Shown: piece by piece, positions 42,633-51,600 of the stretch | Layout: every line of letters begins with the position of its first letter | How positions within the stretch are numbered: the stretch's first letter is position 1 | Source of the DNA: Streptomyces hundungensis | GTDB lineage: Bacteria; Actinomycetota; Actinomycetes; Streptomycetales; Streptomycetaceae | Direction of reading: 5' to 3' | Assembly: GCF_003627815.1 (NCBI RefSeq) | Contig: NZ_CP032698.1 | Coordinates: 682,001 to 746,000, forward strand | Length of the DNA stretch: 64,000 nucleotides | The notes under the pieces: generated by a model | Told to the model about the DNA's origin: nothing | What the model saw: only the letters and a program-made list of their open reading frames with translations | Database searches by the model: none | Made by a program: the position numbers and the translations under genes

Positions 42633-43849
42633 CCCGGAGACTCGTCGTCGTCGGCCATGGAATGGTCGGGCATCAACTCGTGGACCGCTTGACGTCGTTG
42701 GACACCGAGGGCACCTGGCGCATCGTGGTTCTGGGTGAGGAGCGCCACCTCGCCTACGACCGTGTCTCCCTCTCCTCGTATCTGGACGGCAAGAGCAAGG
42801 ACGACCTGACCATCGCCGGGCCGGTCCTCCGTCACGACGCCAGGGTGGAGGTGCGCCTCGCCTGCCCGGCAGTGTCCGTCGACCGCACGTCCCGTACGGT
42901 CACAACCGCCGACGGCGACGACATCGCGTACGACGCCCTGGTACTGGCCTGCGGCTCCCGCCCGTTCGTCCCCCCGGTCCCGGGGCACGACCTCGTGGGG
43001 TGTTTCGTCTACCGCACCTTCGACGACCTCGACGCCATTCGCGCGGCCGCCCGCGCCGGCCGGCCCGGCCTGGTGATCGGCGGTGGTCTCCTAGGCTTGG
43101 AAGCGGCCAACGCCCTGCGTCTGCTGGGGATGCATCCGCACATCGTGGAGACGGCGCCGCATTTGATGTCGGCCCAGCTCGACCCGGGCGCGGCGCGCGT
43201 GCTCCACCAGCAGGCCACCGAGCTCGGTCTCCGGCTGCACTGCTCGACCGCGACCGCGTCGATCGAGGCCCGCCCCGACGGCACGGTGCGCGCGGTGCGG
43301 CTCTCCGACGGAACCGTTGTGGAGACGGAGCTGGTGGTCTTCGCCGCCGGGATCCGCCCCCGCGACGAGCTGGCCGTATCGGCGGGTCTGGCACTCGGGG
43401 AGCGCGGCGGCATCGCGGTCGACGACCGGTGCCGTACGCGGGACGGGCGCGTCTGGGCGATCGGTGAATGCGCCGCCGTCGAGGGGCGCTGCCACGGTCT
43501 GGTCGCCCCGGGCTACCGCATGGCGGACAACGTGGCGCGTCAGCTGATGGGCCAGGACACCGAGCCCTTCGACGGTTCGGACACCGCCACCACGCTGAAA
43601 CTCCTCGGTGTGAACGTCGCCTCCTTCGGCGCCACCCGCCCTGCGGATGGCCAGGCCCTCGAAGTCGTCTTCGCCCAGGGCAGCACCCGGTACGCCAAGT
43701 TCTTCCTGCGGCGGGACAGCGGAGCGCTCCTCGGTGGAATGGTCGCCGGAGGCACCGCCTCCCCGCTCGCCCTCGCGTCCTTCCTCGGCCGACGACCGCC
43801 CGCGGACCTGGAACAGCTCCTCGCTCCCGACCTCCCCTTCCTTCCATGA
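42629..43849 (+). CDS. NirB-like FAD/NAD nitrite reductase flavoprotein, siroheme part absent
   Basis: A 406-residue protein matching the N-terminal FAD/NAD half of NirB. Seen: RLVVVGHGMVGHQLVDRL, the AYDRVSLSSYLDG segment typical of NirB, LVLACGSRPFVPPVPG and GLVIGGGLLGLEAANALRLLG. NirB itself is about 850 residues, with a BFD and a siroheme/[4Fe-4S] nitrite reductase half; those are missing, and no fragment follows. It therefore cannot reduce nitrite alone and may serve as an additional reductase for NasA. It is coupled to the previous gene by a GTGA overlap. Confidence 0.88.
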   Translation: MTRRLVVVGHGMVGHQLVDRLTSLDTEGTWRIVVLGEERHLAYDRVSLSSYLDGKSKDDLTIAGPVLRHDARVEVRLACPAVSVDRTSRTVTTADGDDIAYDALVLACGSRPFVPPVPGHDLVGCFVYRTFDDLDAIRAAARAGRPGLVIGGGLLGLEAANALRLLGMHPHIVETAPHLMSAQLDPGAARVLHQQATELGLRLHCSTATASIEARPDGTVRAVRLSDGTVVETELVVFAAGIRPRDELAVSAGLALGERGGIAVDDRCRTRDGRVWAIGECAAVEGRCHGLVAPGYRMADNVARQLMGQDTEPFDGSDTATTLKLLGVNVASFGATRPADGQALEVVFAQGSTRYAKFFLRRDSGALLGGMVAGGTASPLALASFLGRRPPADLEQLLAPDLPFLP

Positions 43850-43855
43850 CGGCCC

Positions 43856-43870
43856 TTTCGAGACTCGAAA
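43856..43870. repeat. Palindrome between convergent genes
   Basis: TTTCGAG-A-CTCGAAA, a 15-base palindrome six bases after the stop of the NirB-like gene, in the 59-base gap to the convergent TPR gene. It may help end transcription; no U run is present. Confidence 0.3.
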
Positions 43871-43908
43871 CACCGCTCTGAAGGAGTCTGCGTTGAAGGC
43901 GACCGGAT

Positions 43909-45714
43909 TCAGGGGCGGGTCCCGGTTGCGGAATCCGTCGTGGGCGGGTCGAGCAGCCAGGTCACCGGCCGTGCCGGGTCCGGGTCGTAGTGGCAGCACG
44001 CGCCCGTGTGGACGGTGTCGCGCAGCAGCCGGGCGAGGGCGGCGTCGTGCTGCTGGATGCGGTCGAGGGCGGCGGCGATGGCCTTGCGGACCGCGACCCG
44101 GGCCCGCTCCTCCGTCGAGCTGAATCGGCGGCGCCGTCCGCCCAGGCCGGTGGCCGCGCGTACTTCGGCGAGCAGCGCCTCGCGTTCGAGCCGTAGCCGG
44201 TCGAGCCCGGCCTCGTCGTTCCAGGACCCGGCCGTGTCCAGCTCGGCGTCGATCTCGCGCAGCCGTTGGCGGTAGGCCGCCAGCGCCTGCCTGTCGATGA
44301 CCGCGCCGGTTTCGGAGTCGGCGACGACGGTCCCCGCATGGCCCGGCGCCGCGGCGGACAGGGCGAGCGCGCTCCTTTCGACGCCGGGGTTGCGGAGCAG
44401 TTCACGTACGTAGTGCAGCCCTTTGAGGTCGGGCAGCCCGACCGTGGCGTCGCCCGTGCCGACGACCCAGCCGCGGTTGCCGTCCTGGTGCAGGTGCACG
44501 GTGAGCGGGCGGGCCGTCGCGCTCGGTGGCCGGGCGGCGACGAGCCGCTCCTGCCACCAGGTGGCACCGATGCGCTGATAGGAGGTGGCCGCGCGATGAC
44601 GCCAAGCCGTCGCACCGGGGTGGCCGAGTGCCTGCCCGGCGCGGTGGAGGTAGTCGTCGACGACGCCGTGGAACGTGACCGCGCCCGCGTTGAGCACGGC
44701 GCGCCCGGCGAAGGGTTCGAGCAGGCGGACGCCGTCGCTGAGGATGTCGTCGACGTGCAGCTCGGCCGCGACGCCGACGAGCGAGGTCACGGTGAGCAGA
44801 AAGTCGACGTCGCGTGCCACGGTGTCGAGCCCGGCGCCGGCGAGCTGGTTCAGGAGCCCCAGCGCACGGTCGGGTTCTTCGGCGGCCAGCCAGAGGCGTG
44901 CGGCCTCCGCCGACACCGAGGGCACCCCCTCGGCGGCGCCGAAAGCGGCGAACGCGGCGGCCTCCTCCCGCAGCGAGGTGATGTCGCCCGCGCGCAGCGC
45001 CCGGGCGGCGGCCAGGCTGTGCGTGACCGCCTCCACGTCGGGTTCGGCCGTCCTCCGACCCAGCTCGTCGGTGACGGCGATGAGGCGGTCGACTGCCTCG
45101 ATGTCGCCGGTGACCAGGGCGTGCATGGCCCGGCGTGACGCGGCGAAGAAGGCGTCACGCGGGGCGCCGGACTCCTCGGCGAGCAGGTCGAGCGCGCGCA
45201 GTTGGCGCTGTACCGACACCACGTCGAGGCATTCCCACGCGGTGGTCAGGCGCCACAGGTGGGCGGTGGACCGCTGCCCGGGATCCGTGAGATGGGCCGC
45301 GGCGTCGGCCAGGCGTGCCGACAGGGCCAGCCGTTCGGTGAAGTCGTCGGGCCCCCAGTGAGCCACCAGCGCCGCGTCGAGGGCCTCGGCGACGACCTCG
45401 GGTTCGCCGAGGCCGTCGGCGAGGGCGACCGCCTCGCGTGCGAAGGTCACCGCCCGCTGGGCGTCGCCGCCGTAGACCCAGGCCCGCGCGAGCGCGGCGG
45501 CGAGCCGGCAGCGGCTGACCGGCGTGACCGCCGCGGCGTAGGCCTCGTGGATCAGGGCCGGTACGTGGCCCGGGTGGGTGCCGAAGCGCTGGCTCGACGG
45601 CAGATCGAGTGCCGCCGCCGCCATGAGGTCGGCGTCGCCGGTGTCACGGGCTCGGTAGTAGGCCTCCAGCAGTGCCGCTCGGGCGGCGGCGACCCGCTGG
45701 GCCGCTGAATCCAT
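43909..45714 (-). CDS. TPR-like protein resembling the C-terminal part of an actinomycete regulator
   Basis: A 601-residue, almost entirely helical protein with Ala- and Asp-rich TPR-like repeats (about 1-370). A conserved C-terminal part (about 390-590) holds TVHLHQDGNRGWVVGTGD, a coiled region of Arg/Glu/Leu (about 490-520) and ACCHYDPDPARPVTW. I know this C-terminal block from large AAA-type regulators of actinomycetes; the ATPase and any DNA-binding domain are missing here, and no remnant precedes it. It lies 31 bases downstream of the SnoaL gene on the same strand and is likely cotranscribed with it. Function unknown. Confidence 0.7.
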   Translation of the reverse strand: MDSAAQRVAAARAALLEAYYRARDTGDADLMAAAALDLPSSQRFGTHPGHVPALIHEAYAAAVTPVSRCRLAAALARAWVYGGDAQRAVTFAREAVALADGLGEPEVVAEALDAALVAHWGPDDFTERLALSARLADAAAHLTDPGQRSTAHLWRLTTAWECLDVVSVQRQLRALDLLAEESGAPRDAFFAASRRAMHALVTGDIEAVDRLIAVTDELGRRTAEPDVEAVTHSLAAARALRAGDITSLREEAAAFAAFGAAEGVPSVSAEAARLWLAAEEPDRALGLLNQLAGAGLDTVARDVDFLLTVTSLVGVAAELHVDDILSDGVRLLEPFAGRAVLNAGAVTFHGVVDDYLHRAGQALGHPGATAWRHRAATSYQRIGATWWQERLVAARPPSATARPLTVHLHQDGNRGWVVGTGDATVGLPDLKGLHYVRELLRNPGVERSALALSAAAPGHAGTVVADSETGAVIDRQALAAYRQRLREIDAELDTAGSWNDEAGLDRLRLEREALLAEVRAATGLGGRRRRFSSTEERARVAVRKAIAAALDRIQQHDAALARLLRDTVHTGACCHYDPDPARPVTWLLDPPTTDSATGTRP

Positions 45715-45745
45715 GATCAGATCATACTGCGGTGGGGGTTCGCGG

Positions 45746-46168
45746 TCAGGGCCTGAGCAGCCGCACGGTCCGTCCGTGTTCGGCGACGCGGGCCCGGTCC
45801 CAGTCGCCGGTGCAGTACACCGACAGCTGCGAGATCGACCCGTCGGACACATCGGCTCGGAACAGCTCCCGGCAGTACCAGGACTCGCCGTCCTGCTCCC
45901 ACTGCTCCTCGACCTCCAGGACGAACCCCGTCGTCGTGGCGTCGAACCGGGACCGGGGCACCCGGCTGGGGCCGGGGTGACCGGCCAGCCGCAGGGCCAC
46001 GGCCTCCTCGATGCCCTGCGCTTGCAGACGCCATTGCGGCATCGTGAAGTCGATGAACGTGTCCGGCGTGAACAGGCCCCGCGGCGCGGCGCCGGTCTCC
46101 AGGAAGGTGATGAACGTGTCGGCCAGCTCGTGTGCCGTGGTTTCGGCGGTGGCTTGCACGGTGCTCAT
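45746..46168 (-). CDS. SnoaL-like (NTF2-fold) protein
   Basis: A 140-residue NTF2/SnoaL-type alpha+beta cone protein. Seen: an N-terminal helix (AHELADTFITFLETGA), then LFTPDTFIDFTMPQWRLQ and a run of beta strands (FVLEVEEQWEQDGESWYCRELFRAD). Such proteins are polyketide cyclases, isomerases or binding proteins; no catalytic pair can be assigned. The ATG overlaps the stop of the cupin gene (ATGA), so both are made together. The TPR gene follows. Confidence 0.75.
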   Translation of the reverse strand: MSTVQATAETTAHELADTFITFLETGAAPRGLFTPDTFIDFTMPQWRLQAQGIEEAVALRLAGHPGPSRVPRSRFDATTTGFVLEVEEQWEQDGESWYCRELFRADVSDGSISQLSVYCTGDWDRARVAEHGRTVRLLRP

Positions 46169-46545
46169 GACGCACCTCCGGCCTGGCTCATGTTGGCGGC
46201 CACGACCTCCATCGTCCGCCGGAGTTCCGCGGTCGGGCTGAATTCGACGGTTTCGGTCCCGGCGGTGACGACGGGTATGTGTCCGGGCGGCGCGTAGTAG
46301 ACGTCGCCGGCCTGGTAGCTCTCGTCGTGGTCGCGGTAGTGCAGCACCAGGCGGCCGGAGATCACCATGCCCCAGTGCGGGCACGGGCACCGGTCGTCGG
46401 GCAGTCCGCGGAAGGCCGGCGTGCCGTCGGCGTCCTCGGGGAAGGTCTCGAAGGAGACCGTGTAGTCGTCGAGTTCGGCGTACCGGCCCTTGATGACCGG
46501 GGTGTCGACGAGGAGCGGGGCCTCGTCCTTGCGTGTGCGCGGCAT
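46165..46545 (-). CDS. Cupin-domain protein with reduced metal site
   Basis: A 126-residue cupin. Seen: CPCPHWGMVISGRLVLHY and SYQAGDVYYAPPGHIPVV. Motif 1 keeps only one of the two usual histidines, and HxH is absent, although motif 2 keeps a His. A metal-dependent enzyme is therefore less certain; ligand binding is possible. The ATG at 46545 has GGAGG at six bases; two upstream ATGs lack a site. It forms an operon with the SnoaL and TPR genes. Confidence 0.75.
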   Translation of the reverse strand: MPRTRKDEAPLLVDTPVIKGRYAELDDYTVSFETFPEDADGTPAFRGLPDDRCPCPHWGMVISGRLVLHYRDHDESYQAGDVYYAPPGHIPVVTAGTETVEFSPTAELRRTMEVVAANMSQAGGAS

Positions 46546-46651
46546 GATGGCCTCCAGTGTCGTTTCGATGCCGTCACCCATGAGGCGTGAGCTTTCCCCG
46601 TCACAAGGTGACGTCACGACGCCGGACCGCGCTTGAGGGCCCCCCGGTCAG

Positions 46652-46663
46652 CCGGTTAATCGG
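46652..46663. promoter_or_regulatory. AT-rich near-palindrome between cupin and GNAT genes
   Basis: CCGGTTAATCGG lies in the 154-base divergent gap, 36 bases before the GNAT start. It is a possible operator or -10 region; the evidence is only position and symmetry. Confidence 0.3.
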
Positions 46664-46699
46664 TTGCGGGCGACCGGGACGGGGTGTGGGATCCCGACC

Positions 46700-47560
46700 A
46701 TGACGATGGTGCTGAGTACGCCGACGGCCGACGGGGTGCGCGAGGCGGTTGCGGCGCTGCGGCAGTGGCAGCACGACGAGGCGCCGATGCAGCTGCATCC
46801 CGGGGACATCTGCTGGAACTACCGCTTGGGAACGGCCGAGACGGCCGCGGCGGTCAGGACGTGGAGCCGGGACGGACGGATCCTCGCGGTCGGGCTGCTG
46901 GATTCGCCGACCGTGGTGCGGATGACGGTCGCGCCCGACGCCTTCCGGGACGAGGCCCTGGCGCGGCGGCTCGTCGAGGACCTCTCGCTGCCTGAGCGCG
47001 GCGTGCTGCCGGACGGCGCGGTGTCCATCGAGGCGCCGCAAGGCCTGCTGCTCCACGACCTGTTGACCGTGGAAGGGTGGGGCTTCGACGAGCCGTCGCT
47101 CATCCGCGACCTCACCGATCCGGTGGAGGACCCCGGCGTGCGGATCGAGGCGATCGGCCTGGAGCAGGCGCGGGACTTCGCGGACGTCCTGCGCTCCGCG
47201 TTCAACACCGCGAGGCCCACTGGCGCGTACCGGCACGCGATGGCCGCGGCGCCGTTCTCCGCCGACGCCCGATGTCTGGGTGCCTACGACGACCGGGGCA
47301 GCCCCGTGGCGGTGGTGACGGTCTGGTCGGCGGGGCCGGGGAAGCCGGGCCTCGTCGAGCCGATGGGCGTCCACGCGGACCACCGCGGCCGCGGCCATGG
47401 CCGGGCGATCACCGTCGCCGGGGCGGCCGCGCTGCGGGAGTTGGGCTCGTCGAGCGTGCGGGTGTGCACACCGAGCTCGAACGCCGGCGGCGTCGCCACG
47501 TACGCGGCGGCCGGGTTCGCGGCGCGGCCGGAGATCGCCGACCGGATCCGGAAGGCGTGA
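46700..47560 (+). CDS. GNAT-family N-acetyltransferase
   Basis: A 286-residue acetyltransferase with two GNAT-like halves; the C-terminal half (about 155-280) is the catalytic one. Seen: SPVAVVTVWSAG, then the acetyl-CoA binding signature VEPMGVHADHRGRGHGRAITVAGA and VRVCTPSSNAGGVATYAAAGF. The N-terminal half shows no acetyl-CoA motif. The start at 46700 is a choice among nearby codons, with no strong ribosome site. It is divergent from the cupin operon. The acceptor is unknown. Confidence 0.85.
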   Translation: MTMVLSTPTADGVREAVAALRQWQHDEAPMQLHPGDICWNYRLGTAETAAAVRTWSRDGRILAVGLLDSPTVVRMTVAPDAFRDEALARRLVEDLSLPERGVLPDGAVSIEAPQGLLLHDLLTVEGWGFDEPSLIRDLTDPVEDPGVRIEAIGLEQARDFADVLRSAFNTARPTGAYRHAMAAAPFSADARCLGAYDDRGSPVAVVTVWSAGPGKPGLVEPMGVHADHRGRGHGRAITVAGAAALRELGSSSVRVCTPSSNAGGVATYAAAGFAARPEIADRIRKA

Positions 47561-47620
47561 CGCCGGTAGGGACCCCCGCTGCGAGGGCACGAGGTCGACC
47601 CGCCCGAAACGTCCGGCGCC

Positions 47621-48568
47621 TCATATCCAGCCCCGGCGCACCGCGATCACCCCCGCCTGGAAGCGGTTCGCCGCGTTCAGGTCCTCGTGGAGACGGCTGA
47701 TGCGGCGCCGCATCGTCCGTACCGACCAGCCCAACTGGCGGGCGATCGCTTCGTCCTTGAGGCCGCTGACGAGGAGGGTGTGCATCTGGCGGTCCTCCTC
47801 GCTGAGCGGGTCGTCGGCCGGGGCGTCCAGGGGGGTGGCCGTCCGCCAGCACAGTTCCCAGTAGTCGATCAGGCCGTCCAGGAGGGCGCAGGGGCGGATG
47901 ACGGCGGCCCGTACCTCCGTCGTGAAGTCGAGGGTGAGCGGCAGCAGGGCCAGGCGCCGGTCGGCGATGGCCAGCTTGACGCGCAGGCCTGGAAGGACGC
48001 GGGCCTGCTCGCCACGGGACACCACCTCCCTTATGTCGCCCAGGACTCCGGGCCACTCCAGGGCCTCCGGGGCGTACACGGCGCGGTAGCGGACGCCCCG
48101 CGTGAGGGCGGTCGACTCGACTGGGTTGGAGGTGGTGAGGGCGTACGGCGGACTGTCGAGCGTGATGACTTCCTCGTGGGCCTCCTGCTGGAGCTGTACG
48201 AACCAGCGGCCCAACGCCTCGCCGCCGCTGATGACTTCGATCTGTTCGGCGCCGCCGCGCTGAGCCGCGGTGAACAGCAGGGAGAGCTCGCCGGCGGCCG
48301 CCCGTACGGCGTCGAGGTCTTCGACGCGGGAGCGCACCAGGGATTCGAGGGCCGCTCCGGGCACAATGGCCGCGTAGCGGCGGCGCGTTCCGGACAACCG
48401 GCCCACCAGGCCGTTCTCGCGCAGCCGGTCAAGGGCGCGGGCGACGCGCTCGGGCGAGCAGGAAAGGTCCTCGGCGAGTTCGGCGGGCGAGGCGGTGTGG
48501 CGGACGAGGATCGCCCGGTAGACGCTCTCGTCGAAGGGCTCGATTCCGGCCGCGGTCAGCTGGGACAT
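47621..48568 (-). CDS. Regulator with TrmB-like N-terminal and LuxR-type C-terminal HTH
   Basis: A 315-residue regulator with two DNA-binding-like parts. The N-terminal winged helix (about 10-65; SPAELAEDLSCSPERVARAL) resembles TrmB proteins. The middle region (about 70-235) has a phospholipase-D-like or ligand fold with VITLDSPPYALTTSN. The C-terminal LuxR-type HTH (about 250-305) has LSEEDRQMHTLLVSGLKDEA and SVRTMRRRISRLHEDL. It is divergent from the secreted protease gene. A perfect inverted repeat CTGGACCA/TGGTCCAG immediately before the protease start is its likely site, which is inference. Confidence 0.82.
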   Translation of the reverse strand: MSQLTAAGIEPFDESVYRAILVRHTASPAELAEDLSCSPERVARALDRLRENGLVGRLSGTRRRYAAIVPGAALESLVRSRVEDLDAVRAAAGELSLLFTAAQRGGAEQIEVISGGEALGRWFVQLQQEAHEEVITLDSPPYALTTSNPVESTALTRGVRYRAVYAPEALEWPGVLGDIREVVSRGEQARVLPGLRVKLAIADRRLALLPLTLDFTTEVRAAVIRPCALLDGLIDYWELCWRTATPLDAPADDPLSEEDRQMHTLLVSGLKDEAIARQLGWSVRTMRRRISRLHEDLNAANRFQAGVIAVRRGWI

Positions 48569-48626
48569 GCCCTGGATCTTGGCCCCTAGGTGCCAGGGGC
48601 AGCAATGGGCCAGGCGAAAACGTTGT

Positions 48627-48658
48627 CTGGACCACTGGATTCCGATTACTTGGTCCAG
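48627..48658. promoter_or_regulatory. Operator-like inverted repeat at the protease promoter
   Basis: CTGGACCA (48627-48634) and TGGTCCAG (48651-48658), perfect 8-base arms, 16 bases apart, ending one base before the protease ATG at 48660. TTGTCT at 48624 and TTACTT at 48647 could be the promoter. A bound repressor would occlude initiation. Confidence 0.5.
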
Positions 48659-48659
48659 C

Positions 48660-51600
48660 ATGACCCCTCGAAGAACCCTTACCGCCGCGCTCACAGCCGC
48701 CGTCCTCGGCGGTCTGCTGTCCGCGGCGCCCCAGTCCGCCACCGCGGAACCGCAACAAGATCCCGGCCGGCGCGTCATCGTCACGCTGGCCGGGGAAGCC
48801 GCCCTCGCGGGCAAGGGCGCCGTGCGCTCCGCCGACACCGGCCGGGTCGACGCCGATCGCGTCGCCATCGCCGCCCGCCAGAAGTCGTTCCTCGACCGAG
48901 CCAAGGGCGCGGGGCTGCACACCTCGTCGACGCGCAAGCTGAACCTGCTGCTCAACGCGGTCGCGGTGACCGTGAAGAGCTCCGAGGTCGCCGCCCTTGG
49001 CAAGCTGCCCGGGGTGGTGTCCGTGGTCCCCGACGCCAAGATGCGCGTCCTCACCGACGCGAGTGTGCCGCTGATCAACGCCCCGCAGGTGTGGCAGCGC
49101 AAGGATCCGGCGGGCCACGGCGCCGACGGCCGGGGCACCACCGTCGCCGTCCTGGACAGCGGGGTCGACTACACCCACCCCGACCTCGGCGGTGGTTTCG
49201 GCGAGGGCCACAAGGTGGTCGGCGGCTACGACTTCGCCAACGGCGACGGCGACCCCATGGACGACAACGGGCACGGCACCCACGTCGCGGGCATCATCGC
49301 CGGCAAGGCCGCCGAGAAGGACGGCGTGACCGGTGTGGCGCCGGGGGCGAGCATCCTGGCGTACAAGGTCATGGACGACGCCGGAGAGGGCTACACCTCC
49401 GACATCGTGGCCGGCATCGAGGCCGCCGTCGACCCGGCCAACCCCCATCGCGCCGACGTCATCAACCTGAGCCTCGGCGGCGTCGGAGACGGCACCGATC
49501 CGCTCGGGGCGGCCGCAACGGCCGCCGTCAGGGCGGGAGTTGTCGTCGTGGCCTCCGCGGGCAACGAGGGCCCGGGCGGCAACACCATCAGCACCCCGGC
49601 CGCCGCCGACGGCGTGATCGCGGTCGGCGCCTCCATCAGCGGGCTGCGGATACCCGCCGCCGCCTACAAGGGCAGCGGAAAGATCCAGATCTATCGCGGA
49701 CTCGTCTCCGCCAACCCGCCCGTGAAGCCCCTCACCACCCCGCTCGTCGACGTCGGCCGGGGCACCCCGGAGGAGTGGGACAGGGCGGGTGACGTCACGG
49801 GCAAGGCCGTCCGCGTGGACATGCTGGTGGCCCAGTCCTCGCTCGACCTCTACATGACCGAGATCGACATGGCCCGTGAGGCCGAGCGGCGCGGGGCGGT
49901 CGCTCTCTTCGGCGGGCCGTCCGGGAACAGCGGCCCGGTGTTCGCCGCGCCGCACTCCACGGAGCAGGGCCCGCTGCGCTCCTCCGCCGACGGTTCGGTC
50001 CCGCTCGTGGCGCGGACCTCGCTCAAGGACTCCGGCGACTCGCTGCGCATGGACCGCATCGTCATGTTCGGCATGGACTCCACCCAGTACGCCGAGCTCG
50101 GCCGCCGCCTCGCCGGGGCAAGGTCGAGGTGACGATCACCGGTACGGACGTCACGGACCGGATGGCGTCGTTCTCCTCGCGCGGCCCCGACCAGCGCTGG
50201 AACCTGAAGCCGGACCTGGTCGCCCCCGGCTACGACATCCGCTCCACCATCCCCAAGTCCCTTTACGCGCCGGGTTATTACCGCATGTCGGGTACGTCGA
50301 TGGCGGCGCCGCACGTCGCGGGCTCGGCCGCCCTGCTGCGCCAGCTGCACCCGGGTGAGGCGCCCGCGAAGATCACCTCGGCACTGGTGGGCTCCAGCAA
50401 GCGGCTCGGGGATTACGGCGCGAGCACCGTCGGCTCGGGGCGCCTCGATGTCGCCGCGGCCGCGGACGCGGCGGACACCGGCATCACCACCACCCCGGCG
50501 ACCCTCTCCTACGGGCTCGCCGACCTCGCCACCCGCACGGTGGGCGGCAGCAAGAAGCTCACCGTCACCAACTCCGGCACCAGGGCCCGTACGGTCCGGC
50601 TCGCGGTGAGCGGCGGGGCCCGGGTCAGTCCGGACGCCCTGCGCATCCCGGCCGGGGGCAGCGCCACGGCGACCGTGACTCTGCGGGCCGACCGTCCCGC
50701 GGGCGAGGCCGAGATCTCCGGCACGGTCACCGTCACCCCGGATCACGGCAGCGATTTGCGCGTCCCGTACCTCCTGGTCGTACGGCAGCTGTTCCTCCAG
50801 GCCGGCCCCGACCCCAGCGACGGCACCTCCAGCGCCGTCGTCTTCACCCCGGCGGCGCTCGCCGAGCCGCCCGTCCTGACCGTCACGCCGCCGCACGGCA
50901 GGCCCTACACGGTCGCCACCACGCCGCGCTCCGGCAACGTCTACGAGGCGCGGATCACCGGTCGCGGCGTCGGCGCCCATCTGGTCTCCGCGAGCGGCCG
51001 CACCCTCGACGGCAAGACCCTCACCGCCAACCAGGACGGCTTCGAGGTCACCCCCGAGAACAGCCGCCGCTCGCGGTGGCAGCCCGTCGGTCCGAACTCG
51101 GAGAGCGGCGACATCACCACCGCGCCGAGCGCCCCGGGCGCCGCCGTGCTCACCCAGTACGGCAAGCTCGGCCCCTGGTCGACCGCGGACAACGGCGCCA
51201 CCTGGCAGCAGCACACCCGGCTGCCGCTGGGTGACGTGGCGGGCCGCGCCTTCACCGCCATCGACCCGAAGAACGCCAAGCGTTGGTGGTACGCCGCCAA
51301 CAGCAGGTCCGGCATTCCCCGCAAGGGATCGATCCTGCGCACCGACGACGCCGGCCGCACCTGGGCGACCCTGAACACCCCGGACGCGTACCTCACGGAC
51401 TTCCTCACCGACGAGACGGGCAGGACCCTCGTCGCGGTCACCGCCACCGACCTGCTGATCAGCAAGGACGGCGGCGACACCTGGACCACCGAACCGCTCG
51501 GCCTCCCCGTCGACCGGATCTACGACGTGGCGATCGGCGGTGACAGCCTCTACTTCTCGGCGGGCAAGTCCCTCTGGAAGCGCGACGGGCTCTCCCTGGG

